From: Streptoalloteichus hindustanus
Lineage (GTDB): Bacteria > Actinomycetota > Actinomycetes > Mycobacteriales > Pseudonocardiaceae
DNA: 64,000 nt
Direction of reading: 5' to 3'
Assembly (NCBI RefSeq): GCF_900129375.1
Contig: NZ_FQVN01000006.1
Span: 248,001 to 312,000 of the forward strand
Shown: positions 25,731 to 34,459 of the stretch, piece by piece
Position numbering within the stretch: the first letter of the stretch is position 1
Layout of the letters: each line of letters opens with the position of its first letter
The notes under the pieces: model-generated
Seen by the model: the letters and a program-made list of their open reading frames with translations, nothing else
What the model was told of the DNA's origin: nothing
The model's database searches: none
Made by a program: the position numbers and the translations under genes

Positions 25731-27980
25731 ATGACCACGCTGGACGACAAGCTGGACCGGGTGCTCGGCGCGAAGAGCGGCAAGGCGCTGGAGGCGGCGC
25801 TGGGCCTGCGCACCGCCGGCGACCTGCTGCGGCACTACCCGCGGCGGTACGCCGAGCGCGGTGAGCTGACCAGCATCGCGGGCCTGGAGATCGGCGAGCA
25901 CGCCACGGTGCTGGCCCAGGTGGAGCGCGTCAGCAGTCGCAGCATGCGCAGCCGGCGGGGCAACATCCTGGAGGTCCGCATCACCGACGGCCACCGGCAC
26001 ATGACCTGCACCTTCTTCAACCAGCCCTGGCGGGAGCGGGAGCTGCTGCCGGGCAGGAAGGGCCTGTTCGCCGGCAAGGTGACCGCCTACCGGGGCAAGC
26101 TCCAGCTCGCGAACCCCGAGTACCGGCTGCTGGACGCCGTCGACGAGGGGGAGGAGCGCTCGGAGGCCGAGGAGTTCGCCGGCACGCTCATCCCGGTGTA
26201 CCCGGCGGCGCAGGGCCTGCCCTCCTGGTCGATCGCCCGCTGCGTCGCGCAGGTCCTGGACACCCTCGACGAGCCCGACGACCCGCTGCCGGAGCAGCTG
26301 CGGACGCGGCACCGCCTGCTCGACCTCGGCGCGGCGCTGCGCGGCATCCACCGGCCGGCGGACCGGGCGGCCGTCGAGGCGGCCAGGGACCGGCTGAAGT
26401 GGGACGAGGGGCTGGCGGTGCAGCTCGCCCTGGCGCAGCGCCGCCAGGTGGCCCAGACCCGCCCCGCCCCGGCGTGCCCGCCGCGGTCCGGCGGCATCCT
26501 GGACGCCTTCGACGCCCGGCTGCCGTTCCAGCTCACCGCCGGGCAGCGGGAGGTGGGCGAGACGATCGCCGCCGACCTGTCCGGCGAGCACCCGATGAAC
26601 CGCCTCCTCCAGGGCGAGGTGGGCTCGGGCAAGACCATGGTCGCGCTGCGGGCCATCCTCCAGGTCGTGGACGCGGGGCGGCAGGCGGCGATGCTGGCGC
26701 CCACCGAGGTCCTGGCCGCCCAGCACGCCCGGTCGCTGCGGGAGATGCTGGGCGACCTGGCGATGGCGGGGGAGCTGGGCGCGGCCGAGCACGCCACCCG
26801 GGTCACCCTGCTCACCGGCTCGCTGCCGGCCGCGCAGCGCAAGCAGGCGCTGCTGGACGCGGCCTCCGGCGCCGCCGGCATCGTCGTCGGCACGCACGCG
26901 CTGATCCAGGACCGGGTGTCGTTCGCCGACCTCGGCCTGGTGGTGGTGGACGAGCAGCACCGGTTCGGCGTCGAGCAGCGGGACGCGCTGCGGGCGCGGG
27001 GCGGGGAGGAGACCAGTCCGCACGTCCTGGTCATGACCGCCACCCCGATCCCCCGCACCGTCGCGATGACCGTCTACGGCGACCTGGAGACCTCTTCTCT
27101 GCGCGAGATGCCGGTGGGGCGGTCGCCGATCGCGACCACGGTCGTGCCGGCGGCCGAGAAGCCCGCCTGGCTGGACCGCGTGTGGCAACGCGTCGTCGAG
27201 GAGGTGCGGGCCGGCCACCAGGCGTACGTGGTGTGCCCGCGCATCGGCGACGACGGCGGGGGCGGGAAGGACGGCCGCGACGAGGACGCGCCGGACGCCG
27301 CGTCGGGCGCGGCCGAGCCGGAGCCGGGCGAGTCCGACGGGCCGGACGGCTCGGACACCGAGCGGCGACCGCCGTTGGCGGTGCTGGACGTGGCGCCGGC
27401 GCTGGCGTCGGGGGCGTTGGCCGACGTCCGGGTGGGGGTGCTGCACGGTCGGCTGCCCGCGGAGGAGAAGGACGCGGTGATGCGGGCCTTCGCGGCCGGC
27501 GACGTGGACGTGCTGGTCGCCACCACGGTCGTCGAGGTCGGTGTCAACGTGCCGAACGCGACGGCCATGGTGATCATGGACGCGGACCGGTTCGGCGTCA
27601 GCCAGCTGCACCAGCTGCGCGGCCGCGTCGGCCGGGGCAGCGCGCCCGGGCTGTGCCTGCTGGTCACCGAGACGCCGGGCGGCACGACCACCAGGGAGCG
27701 GCTGGACGCGGTGGCCGCCACCCTCGACGGCTTCGAGCTGGCCCGGCTGGACCTGGAGCTGCGGCGGGAGGGCGACATCCTCGGCGCGGCCCAGTCCGGG
27801 CGGCGCTCGACGCTGCGGCTGCTGTCGCTGCTGCGGGACGAGGAGCTGATCGCGGAGGCGCGGGTGGAGGCGCAGCGCCTGGTCGCCGCCGACCCCGACC
27901 TGGTCGGCCACCCCGGGCTGGCGCGGATGGTCGCCGAGCTCGTCGACGACGAGCGCGCGGAGTACCTGGAGAAGACGTGA
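25731..27980 (+). CDS. recG: ATP-dependent DNA helicase RecG
   Basis: Fork-reversal and branch-migration helicase. 749 residues: N-terminal OB wedge domain (about residues 45-150, ATVLAQVERVSSRSM...), Walker A LLQGEVGSGKTMVALRAIL, Walker B DEQHRFGVEQR, motif III TATPIPRTVAM, and the C-terminal VATTVVEVGVNVPNATAMVI and QLHQLRGRVGRG motifs. An acidic linker (about residues 503-545, GGGGKDGRDEDAPD...) is an expansion between the helicase lobes. ATG preceded by a possible TTGAAT -10 box 8 nt upstream. Confidence 0.97.
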   Translation: MTTLDDKLDRVLGAKSGKALEAALGLRTAGDLLRHYPRRYAERGELTSIAGLEIGEHATVLAQVERVSSRSMRSRRGNILEVRITDGHRHMTCTFFNQPWRERELLPGRKGLFAGKVTAYRGKLQLANPEYRLLDAVDEGEERSEAEEFAGTLIPVYPAAQGLPSWSIARCVAQVLDTLDEPDDPLPEQLRTRHRLLDLGAALRGIHRPADRAAVEAARDRLKWDEGLAVQLALAQRRQVAQTRPAPACPPRSGGILDAFDARLPFQLTAGQREVGETIAADLSGEHPMNRLLQGEVGSGKTMVALRAILQVVDAGRQAAMLAPTEVLAAQHARSLREMLGDLAMAGELGAAEHATRVTLLTGSLPAAQRKQALLDAASGAAGIVVGTHALIQDRVSFADLGLVVVDEQHRFGVEQRDALRARGGEETSPHVLVMTATPIPRTVAMTVYGDLETSSLREMPVGRSPIATTVVPAAEKPAWLDRVWQRVVEEVRAGHQAYVVCPRIGDDGGGGKDGRDEDAPDAASGAAEPEPGESDGPDGSDTERRPPLAVLDVAPALASGALADVRVGVLHGRLPAEEKDAVMRAFAAGDVDVLVATTVVEVGVNVPNATAMVIMDADRFGVSQLHQLRGRVGRGSAPGLCLLVTETPGGTTTRERLDAVAATLDGFELARLDLELRREGDILGAAQSGRRSTLRLLSLLRDEELIAEARVEAQRLVAADPDLVGHPGLARMVAELVDDERAEYLEKT

Positions 27981-28213
27981 TCGCCGTCGGCGAACGCGCC
28001 GGTGATTCTCTGGCGTGTCGCCGGCAAACGGGTGAAAATGAGCCACGAAAATCTTTCCCGACTCCGTTCGAACAACAGCCGTACGGTGGCTCGTCAAGTG
28101 GCTGTCCGGTGACCGGAGATGATGTCCGTCACCTGGGATATCGCTCCCGTGACGCGGAATACTCGGGATACCGTCGGGCCATCCACCCCTGACCACCTTC
28201 GGGAGGAAGCGGG

Positions 28214-31200
28214 ATGTTTCGCAAGGTGCTCGTCGCCAACCGCGGCGAGATCGCGATCCGCGCCTTTCGCGCGGCTTACGAGCTGGGCGCGAACACCGTC
28301 GCCGTGTTCCCGCACGAGGATCGCAACTCGCTGCACCGGCTGAAGGCCGACGAGGCGTACGAGATCGGCGAGCCGGGCCACCCCGTGCGCGCCTACCTGT
28401 CCGTCGAGGAGATCGTCAAGGCGGCCAGGGAGGCCGGAGCGGACGCGATCTACCCGGGTTACGGCTTCCTGTCCGAGAACCCGAAGCTGGCCGAGGCGTG
28501 TCGCGCGGCCGGCATCACCTTCGTGGGACCCACCCCCGAGGTGCTCACGCTGACCGGGAACAAGGCCACCGCGGTGGCGGCGGCCAGGGAGGCCGGGCTC
28601 CCGGTGCTCCGCTCCTCCGCCCCCTCCTCCGACGTCGAGGGGCTGCTCGCGGCCGCCGACGAGGTCGGCTTCCCGGTGTTCGTCAAGGCGGTGGCCGGCG
28701 GTGGCGGCCGGGGCATGCGCCGCGTCGAGACGCGCGAAGCGCTGCGCGAGGCGCTGGAGGCCGCCATGCGGGAGGCCGACGCGGCCTTCGGCGACCCCAC
28801 CGTGTTCCTGGAGCAGGCCGTGGTGGAGCCGCGGCACATCGAGGTGCAGATCCTCGCCGACGCCGAGGGCAACGTCATCCACCTGTTCGAGCGGGACTGC
28901 TCGGTACAGCGGCGGCACCAGAAGGTCATCGAGATCGCCCCGGCGCCCAACCTGGACCCGGAGCTGCGCGAGCGCATCTGCGCGCACGCGGTGGCCTTCG
29001 CCAAGCACATCGGCTACGTCAACGCCGGCACCGTCGAGTTCCTGGTGGACCGGGAGGGCAACCCGGTCTTCATCGAGATGAACCCGCGCATCCAGGTGGA
29101 GCACACGGTGACCGAGGAGGTCACCGACGTCGACCTGGTGCAGTCCCAGCTGCGCATCGCCTCCGGCGAGACGCTGGCCGACCTCGGCCTGAGCCAGGAC
29201 TCGATCCAGCTGCGCGGCGCCGCGCTCCAGTGCCGGATCACCACCGAGGACCCGGCCAACGGGTTCCGGCCGGACACCGGCATGATCAGCGCCTACCGGT
29301 CGCCGGGCGGCTCCGGGATCCGGCTGGACGGCGGCACCGTGCACGCCGGCGCCGGCATCAGCGCGCACTTCGACTCCATGCTGGTCAAGCTGACCTGCCG
29401 CGGCCGGAACTTCGCCGCCGCGGTGGCCAGGTCCCGCCGCGCCGTCGCCGAGTTCCGCATCCGCGGCGTGGCGACGAACATCCCGTTCCTTCAGGCGGTG
29501 CTGGACGACGACGACTTCCGCAACGGTCGCGTCACCACGTCGTTCATCGAGCGCCGACCGCACCTGCTGACCGCCCGCCACTCGGCGGACCGGGGCACCA
29601 GGATGCTGACCTACCTGGCGGACGTCACGGTCAACAAGCCCAACGGTCCCCGCCCGACCTCCGTCGACCCGGCGCTGAAGCTGCCGCGCGGGCTCGACCT
29701 CGCCGCCGCGCCGCCGGCGGGCTCCCGGCAGAAGCTGCTGGAGCTCGGCCCGGAGGGTTTCGCCTCCTGGCTGCGGCAGAACCCGGCGGTCGGCGTCACC
29801 GACACGACCTTCCGGGACGCCCACCAGTCGCTGCTGGCCACCCGGGTCCGCACGAAGGACCTGCTGACGGTGGCCCCGCACATCGCGCGGATGACCCCGC
29901 AACTGCTGTCGGTGGAGGCGTGGGGCGGCGCCACCTACGACGTCGCGCTGCGGTTCCTCGCCGAGGACCCGTGGGAGCGGTTGGCCGCGCTGCGCTCCGC
30001 GCTGCCCAACATCTGCATCCAGATGCTGCTGCGCGGCCGCAACACCGTGGGGTACACGCCCTACCCGACCGAGGTGACCAAGGCCTTCGTCGAGGAGGCC
30101 ACCGCGACCGGGATCGACATCTTCCGCATCTTCGACGCCCTCAACGACGTCAACCAGATGCGGCCGGCGATCGAGGCGGTCCGGGAGACCGGCACCGCCG
30201 TGGCCGAGGTCGCGCTCTGCTACACCGCCGACCTGTCCGACCCGGCGGAGAAGCTCTACACGCTCGACTACTACCTGCGGCTGGCCGAGCAGATGGTCGA
30301 CGCCGGCGCGCACGTGCTGGCGATCAAGGACATGGCCGGCCTGCTCCGGCCGCCGGCCGCGGCCAAGCTCGTCACCGCGCTGCGCTCGGAGTTCGGGCTC
30401 CCGGTCCACCTGCACACCCACGACACGCCCGGCGGCCAGCTCGCCACCTACCTGGCGGCCATCCAGGCCGGTGTGGACGCGGTGGACGGCGCGGCCGCGT
30501 CGCTGGCCGGCACCACGTCGCAGCCGGCGCTGTCGGCGATCGTGGCGGCCACCGACCACACCGAGCGGGCCACCGGCCTGGACCTGCAGGCGGTCTGCGA
30601 CCTGGAGCCGTACTGGGAGGCCGTGCGGCGGGTGTACGCGCCGTTCGAGTCCGGCCTCGCCTCGCCGACCGGCCGCGTGTACCGCCACGAGATCCCCGGC
30701 GGGCAGCTGTCGAACCTGCGGCAGCAGGCCGTCGCGCTCGGCCTCGGCGACCGGTTCGAGGAGATCGAGGCGATGTACGCCGCCGCCGACCGGATGCTCG
30801 GCCGGCTGGTGAAGGTCACCCCGTCGTCCAAGGTGGTCGGCGACCTGGCGCTGCACCTGGTGGGCGCCGGGGTGGACCCGAAGGAGTTCGAGGCCGAGCC
30901 CGGCCGGTTCGACATCCCGGACTCGGTCGTCGGCTTCCTGCACGGCGAGCTGGGCGACCCGCCCGGGGGCTGGCCGGAGCCGTTCCGGGCCAGGGCGCTG
31001 GCCGGCCGCACCGCGCCCCGGCGCCTGGTCGAGCTGTCCGACGAGGACCGCGCGGGGCTCGTGGACAACCGCAGGGCCACCCTCAACCGGCTGCTGTTCC
31101 CCGGCCCGGCCAGGGAGTTCGCCGCGCACCGCGAGGCCTACGGCGACACCAGCGTCCTGCGCAGCAAGGACTTCTTCTACGGCCTGCGGCCGGGCGAGGA

Positions 31201-31594
31201 GTACTCGGTCGACCTGGAGCCGGGCGTGCGGCTGCTGATCGGCCTGGAGGCCATCGGCGAGGCCGACGAGCGCGGCATGCGCACGGTGATGGCCACGCTC
31301 AACGGCCAGCTCCGGCCGATCCAGGTGCGCGACCGCTCGGTGGCCTCGGACATCCCGGCCGCCGAGAAGGCCGACCGGACCAACCAGGACCACGTGGCCG
31401 CGCCGTTCGCCGGGGTCGTCACGCTGGCCGTGGCCGAGGGCGACCAGGTGGAGAGCGGTCAGACGATCGCCACCATCGAGGCCATGAAGATGGAGGCCGC
31501 GATCACCGCGCCCAAGCCGGGCGTGGTCAAGCGGCTGGCCATCGGCTCGGTGCAGCAGGTCGAGGGCGGTGACCTCCTGCTGGAGCTGGCCTGA
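28214..31594 (+). CDS. pyc: Pyruvate carboxylase
   Basis: Biotin-dependent anaplerotic enzyme (pyruvate + HCO3 + ATP to oxaloacetate). 1126 residues with all domains in one chain: biotin carboxylase (1-455, MFRKVLVANRGEIAIRAFRA, GGGGRGM, EMNPRIQVEHTVTE), carboxyltransferase (about 530-800, DTTFRDAHQSLLATRVRT, HLHTHDTPGGQ), PC tetramerisation, and biotin carrier (EAMKMEA, biotinyl Lys1092). ATG follows GGGAGGAAGC. Preceded by a 233-bp spacer with inverted (GGTGAC...GTCACC) and repeated GGGATA elements that may be regulatory. The arginase-family gene overlaps its stop by 1 nt (TGATG). Confidence 0.98.
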   Translation: MFRKVLVANRGEIAIRAFRAAYELGANTVAVFPHEDRNSLHRLKADEAYEIGEPGHPVRAYLSVEEIVKAAREAGADAIYPGYGFLSENPKLAEACRAAGITFVGPTPEVLTLTGNKATAVAAAREAGLPVLRSSAPSSDVEGLLAAADEVGFPVFVKAVAGGGGRGMRRVETREALREALEAAMREADAAFGDPTVFLEQAVVEPRHIEVQILADAEGNVIHLFERDCSVQRRHQKVIEIAPAPNLDPELRERICAHAVAFAKHIGYVNAGTVEFLVDREGNPVFIEMNPRIQVEHTVTEEVTDVDLVQSQLRIASGETLADLGLSQDSIQLRGAALQCRITTEDPANGFRPDTGMISAYRSPGGSGIRLDGGTVHAGAGISAHFDSMLVKLTCRGRNFAAAVARSRRAVAEFRIRGVATNIPFLQAVLDDDDFRNGRVTTSFIERRPHLLTARHSADRGTRMLTYLADVTVNKPNGPRPTSVDPALKLPRGLDLAAAPPAGSRQKLLELGPEGFASWLRQNPAVGVTDTTFRDAHQSLLATRVRTKDLLTVAPHIARMTPQLLSVEAWGGATYDVALRFLAEDPWERLAALRSALPNICIQMLLRGRNTVGYTPYPTEVTKAFVEEATATGIDIFRIFDALNDVNQMRPAIEAVRETGTAVAEVALCYTADLSDPAEKLYTLDYYLRLAEQMVDAGAHVLAIKDMAGLLRPPAAAKLVTALRSEFGLPVHLHTHDTPGGQLATYLAAIQAGVDAVDGAAASLAGTTSQPALSAIVAATDHTERATGLDLQAVCDLEPYWEAVRRVYAPFESGLASPTGRVYRHEIPGGQLSNLRQQAVALGLGDRFEEIEAMYAAADRMLGRLVKVTPSSKVVGDLALHLVGAGVDPKEFEAEPGRFDIPDSVVGFLHGELGDPPGGWPEPFRARALAGRTAPRRLVELSDEDRAGLVDNRRATLNRLLFPGPAREFAAHREAYGDTSVLRSKDFFYGLRPGEEYSVDLEPGVRLLIGLEAIGEADERGMRTVMATLNGQLRPIQVRDRSVASDIPAAEKADRTNQDHVAAPFAGVVTLAVAEGDQVESGQTIATIEAMKMEAAITAPKPGVVKRLAIGSVQQVEGGDLLLELA

Positions 31595-32424
31595 TGCCGG
31601 TCGAACTGGTCGCTGTTCCCCAGCACCAGGGGGCGGTCGTCGTCAACGGCGGTCGACTGCCCACCGGATGCGCCGCGCTGGCCGAAATGGCCGGCGCGGC
31701 GCTCCGCCGTTCGCCCAGGGTGGTGGCCGTCGCGTCCGGGACCACGCCCCGCACCGGGGGAGTGGCCAGCCTCAGCGGGCTGGTGGCCAACCGGTGGGCG
31801 CAGCTCGCCGCGTTCCGCCGGGTGACGGACCCCGTCCTGCTCGTCGGCGGCGACTGCGGCGTGGAGACCGCGGCGCTCGCGGTGGCGCGGGAACGGGTCG
31901 GCGAGGGGCTGGGGGTCGTGTGGTGGGACGCCCACGCGGATCTCCACACGCCGCGGACCTCGCCGTCCGCGGCGTTCCACGGGATGGCGCTGCGGGCGGC
32001 GTTGGGCGAGGGCGATCCCGCGCTCGTCGCCGACCCCCCGATCACCGCGGGGCAGGTGGTGCTGGCGGGGGCGCGGGCCGTGGACGCCGACGAACGCCCG
32101 GCGATCGAGGCGGGTCTGGTCGCGCACCTGCCGCCGGAGGCGGCGCGCGACCCGCGACGGGTGGCGGGCGCGCTGGTCGCGACGGGCGCGCGGCAGGCCT
32201 ACCTCCACGTCGACCTGGACGTGCTGGACCCGGGTGTTTTCTCGGGCGCGTGCTGTCCGGAACCGGACGGGTTGACGGTCGACGAGGTGGTCGCGGGGAT
32301 CGAGGCGGTGGCGGCGGCGCTGCCGGTGGTCGGGGTGGGCATCACCGAGTGCGTGACCACCGACCGCGACGAGCTCGGCCGAATCCTCCCGATCGTGCGA
32401 GCCGCCTGCGCGGCGCTGGAGTGA
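31594..32424 (+). CDS. Arginase/agmatinase family protein with GGDC metal motif
   Basis: 276-residue ureohydrolase fold: VGGDCGVETAAL, WWDAHADLHTPRTSPSAAFH, and HVDLDVLDPGVFSGACCPEP. The DAHADLH and DLDVLDP manganese motifs are complete, but the first ligand of site A (normally His in GGDH) is Cys, as in a group of actinobacterial paralogues. Guanidino-substrate hydrolysis is plausible but substrate is open (arginase, agmatinase, formiminoglutamase). ATG overlaps the pyc stop, so it is translationally coupled to pyruvate carboxylase, an unexpected metabolic partner. Confidence 0.82.
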   Translation: MPVELVAVPQHQGAVVVNGGRLPTGCAALAEMAGAALRRSPRVVAVASGTTPRTGGVASLSGLVANRWAQLAAFRRVTDPVLLVGGDCGVETAALAVARERVGEGLGVVWWDAHADLHTPRTSPSAAFHGMALRAALGEGDPALVADPPITAGQVVLAGARAVDADERPAIEAGLVAHLPPEAARDPRRVAGALVATGARQAYLHVDLDVLDPGVFSGACCPEPDGLTVDEVVAGIEAVAAALPVVGVGITECVTTDRDELGRILPIVRAACAALE

Positions 32425-32693
32425 CTGGCGGCGATCAGGAAAACGGAGCGTTCACAACGACAGCGGTTTCCCGAGTGTCAATCGCACGTTGAGAGATGCG
32501 CTTTCGTGGTGAGTGGAGAGTGGACTTCCGTCAAGTGCTGGTGGCGGGCCTGTGGACAAGTGCCGCGGTCTGTCCACAGGGGACGGTAATTCCCTGGCGG
32601 CGGCCGGTCTCCGCCGGATAGGCTTGAGCGGGGCTCGTCCCCCGGGAGGGCGGGGGTCTGCCCAGGGGGTTGTCGTTTCGCGGGGAAAAGCAG
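32425..32693. other. Gene-free spacer after the arginase-family gene
   Basis: No credible gene. A lower-GC patch around 32445-32530 precedes two DnaA-box-like sites in opposite orientation (32551-32578). The terminator follows at 32694. Confidence 0.6.
32551..32578. promoter_or_regulatory. Inverted pair of DnaA-box-like sites
   Basis: TGTGGACAA at 32551-32559 and CTGTCCACA at 32570-32578 form an inverted pair 10 bp apart in intergenic DNA. First matches the actinobacterial consensus, second differs by one base. Confidence 0.45.
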
Positions 32694-32721
32694 AAGAGCG
32701 GCGCCCATGGGCGCCGCTCTT
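32694..32721. terminator. Bidirectional terminator between arginase-like and siderophore-binding genes
   Basis: AAGAGCGGCGCCC (32694-32706) and complement (32709-32721), 13-bp stem with AT at the centre. Read on the plus strand it is followed by CCGTCGTTTTCC; on the minus strand by TGCTTTTCCCC, so it can serve both convergent genes. Confidence 0.85.
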
Positions 32722-32739
32722 CCGTCGTTTTCCCGGGCG

Positions 32740-33696
32740 TTACTTGAGGATGCCCTTGAGGTCGTCCAGGATCCGGTTGGCCGCCAGCAGCCCGAGGCCC
32801 ACGTAGAAGTGGTCGTCGTCCACCCGGGACGCCTTGCCCGCCCGCACCGCGCCGAGCGACTTCCACTGCGGCATCTCGGTCACCGCCTTCTCCCCGGACT
32901 TCTCCGGGTCGCCGAAGGAGGCGTAGATCAGCACGTCGCCGTCGAGCTGGCCGATGTTCTCCCGGGAGATGTCCTGGAAGACCTTCTCGCCCTGCTGCGA
33001 CTGCGGTCGGGCCACGCCGACGTCGGCGAGGACCGTGCCCAGGAACGAGTTCGGCGTGTAGGCGCGGATGGTCTGCGCGCCGGTGACGAACCGCACCGCG
33101 CTCACCTTCTTCGACGCCGGGTCGCCCAGCTGCTGGCCGACCTGCTTCGCCCGGTCCCTGTACTGGGCGAGCAGCTTCTCCGCGTCGCCCTTCTTCCCCA
33201 GGGCGTCGGCGTAGAGCAGGAAGGTCTCCCGCCAGGTCGAGCCGATCTGGTCGGCGAACACGGTGGGCGCGATCTGGCTGAGCTTGTCGTAGTGCTGGGC
33301 GTGGCGGACCTTGTTGGACAGGATCAGGTCCGGCCGGGCCTCGGTGATCCGGTCGAAGTTCGGGGCCGGGATGGTGCCGACCCGCTTGGTGTCCTTGAGC
33401 CGGTCCTTGAGGTAGGCGGGGAAGTCGGCGGAGACCTCGGTGGTGACCGCGCCCACCGGGGTGACCCCGAGCGCGAGCACGCTGTCGAGCTCGCCGGTGT
33501 CCAGGACGACGACGCGCTGGGGGTTGGCCGGCACCTTCGTCTCGCCCATCGCGTGCTTGACGGTGCGCTCGGCGCCCTGGCCGGTGGACGCGCCGCCGGC
33601 GGGGGTCGAGCCCCCGCCGCAGCCGGACAGGGCCAGCCCGGCCACCGTGGCCAGGGCGATGAGGGTGGTCAGCGGACGGATGCGGCGTAGGCGCAC
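32740..33696 (-). CDS. Iron-siderophore substrate-binding lipoprotein
   Basis: 318 residues. Signal peptide with lipobox LALSGC (Cys26 lipidated), then a FecB/FhuD-type class III binding fold: ANPQRVVVLDTGELDSVLAL, PNFDRITEARPDLILSNKV, APTVFAD. It captures a ferric siderophore outside the membrane for an ABC importer; no permease or ATPase lies nearby, so it must work with distant components. GTG at 33696 after AAGGAGG. An iron-box-like element lies 60 bp upstream, indicating repression by an IdeR/DmdR regulator in iron-replete cells. Confidence 0.92.
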   Translation of the reverse strand: MRLRRIRPLTTLIALATVAGLALSGCGGGSTPAGGASTGQGAERTVKHAMGETKVPANPQRVVVLDTGELDSVLALGVTPVGAVTTEVSADFPAYLKDRLKDTKRVGTIPAPNFDRITEARPDLILSNKVRHAQHYDKLSQIAPTVFADQIGSTWRETFLLYADALGKKGDAEKLLAQYRDRAKQVGQQLGDPASKKVSAVRFVTGAQTIRAYTPNSFLGTVLADVGVARPQSQQGEKVFQDISRENIGQLDGDVLIYASFGDPEKSGEKAVTEMPQWKSLGAVRAGKASRVDDDHFYVGLGLLAANRILDDLKGILK

Positions 33697-33755
33697 TCGG
33701 TCCTCCTTCGACGGTCGCGGCCTCGGGGTTGACCGTCCCCCGAACGGTCCTCGGG

Positions 33756-33774
33756 AGGTTAGCCTGTCCTAACC
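33756..33774. promoter_or_regulatory. Iron box (IdeR/DmdR operator)
   Basis: AGGTTAGCCTGTCCTAACC contains GGTTAG and CTAACC arms around a 6-nt centre, matching the known actinobacterial iron-box consensus TTAGGTTAGGCTAACCTAA closely. It lies immediately upstream of the siderophore-binding lipoprotein gene. Confidence 0.75.
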
Positions 33775-33834
33775 CGAGTCGACCATGGGCTGGTCAGGTG
33801 GGCGAAGGTCACAATTCGGGCAGTGCTGGGCCCA

Positions 33835-34389
33835 TCACCGCTGGTCGCCGACCTGGCCGGGTTCGTCCGGCGCCCCGAGGCGCGTCCTGAGCCCGGCCAG
33901 CAGCACCCGCAGGAGATCGGCCAGCCGCTCCTGCTGCTCGTCCGAGAGGTCGTCGAGCAACTCCTGCTCGTGGGTCAACAGCCGGTCCACCGTGACCTCG
34001 ACGACGTGGTGCCCCCGGGCGCTGAGCTCGACGTGCCGGGTGCGGCGACCGGAGGCTGTCCGCTCCACGTGGACCAGGCCGTCCGCCTCCGCCCTGACCA
34101 CCCGCTGGGAGATCGCCCCGGCGCTGACCAGGCACTGCTCGGCGAGCTGCGCGGGGGTCATCCGGTAGGGCGGGCCGGCGCGGCGCAGGGTGGACAACAG
34201 GTCGAGGGTCGCCTGGTCGACGCCGAGCGCGGCGAGGGTGCGGCGGCGGTCGTCGCCGAGCAGCTTGGCGGCGTGCCAGACCCGCGAGATCACGCCGATC
34301 GAGCGCACCGGTGTCTCCGGCCGTTCGCGGCGCCACGCGTGCTCGATCGCGTCGACGGCGTCGAAGTCGGGCTTCTCCGGTGGGCGCAC
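33835..34389 (-). CDS. MarR-family transcriptional regulator
   Basis: 184 residues with a MarR winged helix: LDLLSTLRRAGPPYRMTPAQ, LVSAGAISQRVVRAEADGLV (recognition helix) and the wing TASGRRTRHVELSARG; coiled dimerisation helices at both ends. GTG at 34389; TAGACT lies 7 nt upstream, consistent with a leaderless message. It diverges from an SDR gene over an 11-bp-arm palindrome. Probably autorepressed and controlling that neighbour; inducer unknown. Confidence 0.9.
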   Translation of the reverse strand: MRPPEKPDFDAVDAIEHAWRRERPETPVRSIGVISRVWHAAKLLGDDRRRTLAALGVDQATLDLLSTLRRAGPPYRMTPAQLAEQCLVSAGAISQRVVRAEADGLVHVERTASGRRTRHVELSARGHHVVEVTVDRLLTHEQELLDDLSDEQQERLADLLRVLLAGLRTRLGAPDEPGQVGDQR

Positions 34390-34399
34390 CTGATCTAGT

Positions 34400-34430
34400 C
34401 TACCGGTAGATGTTTAGGTCTAAACATCTA
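34400..34430. promoter_or_regulatory. Probable MarR operator
   Basis: TAGATGTTTAG (34407-34417) and its exact complement (34420-34430) are separated by GT, and CTACCGGTAG (34400-34409) is a second self-complementary element overlapping its left edge. They fill the divergent promoter region of the MarR gene and the SDR gene. Confidence 0.75.
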
Positions 34431-34459
34431 GGACGAATCGCATGTACGAGGGAGGAACG

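Noticed and set aside
28094-31572. Long frames of about 1000-1100 aa overlapping pyc on both strands
   Set aside because: Shadows of the pyruvate carboxylase gene, which has every expected domain.
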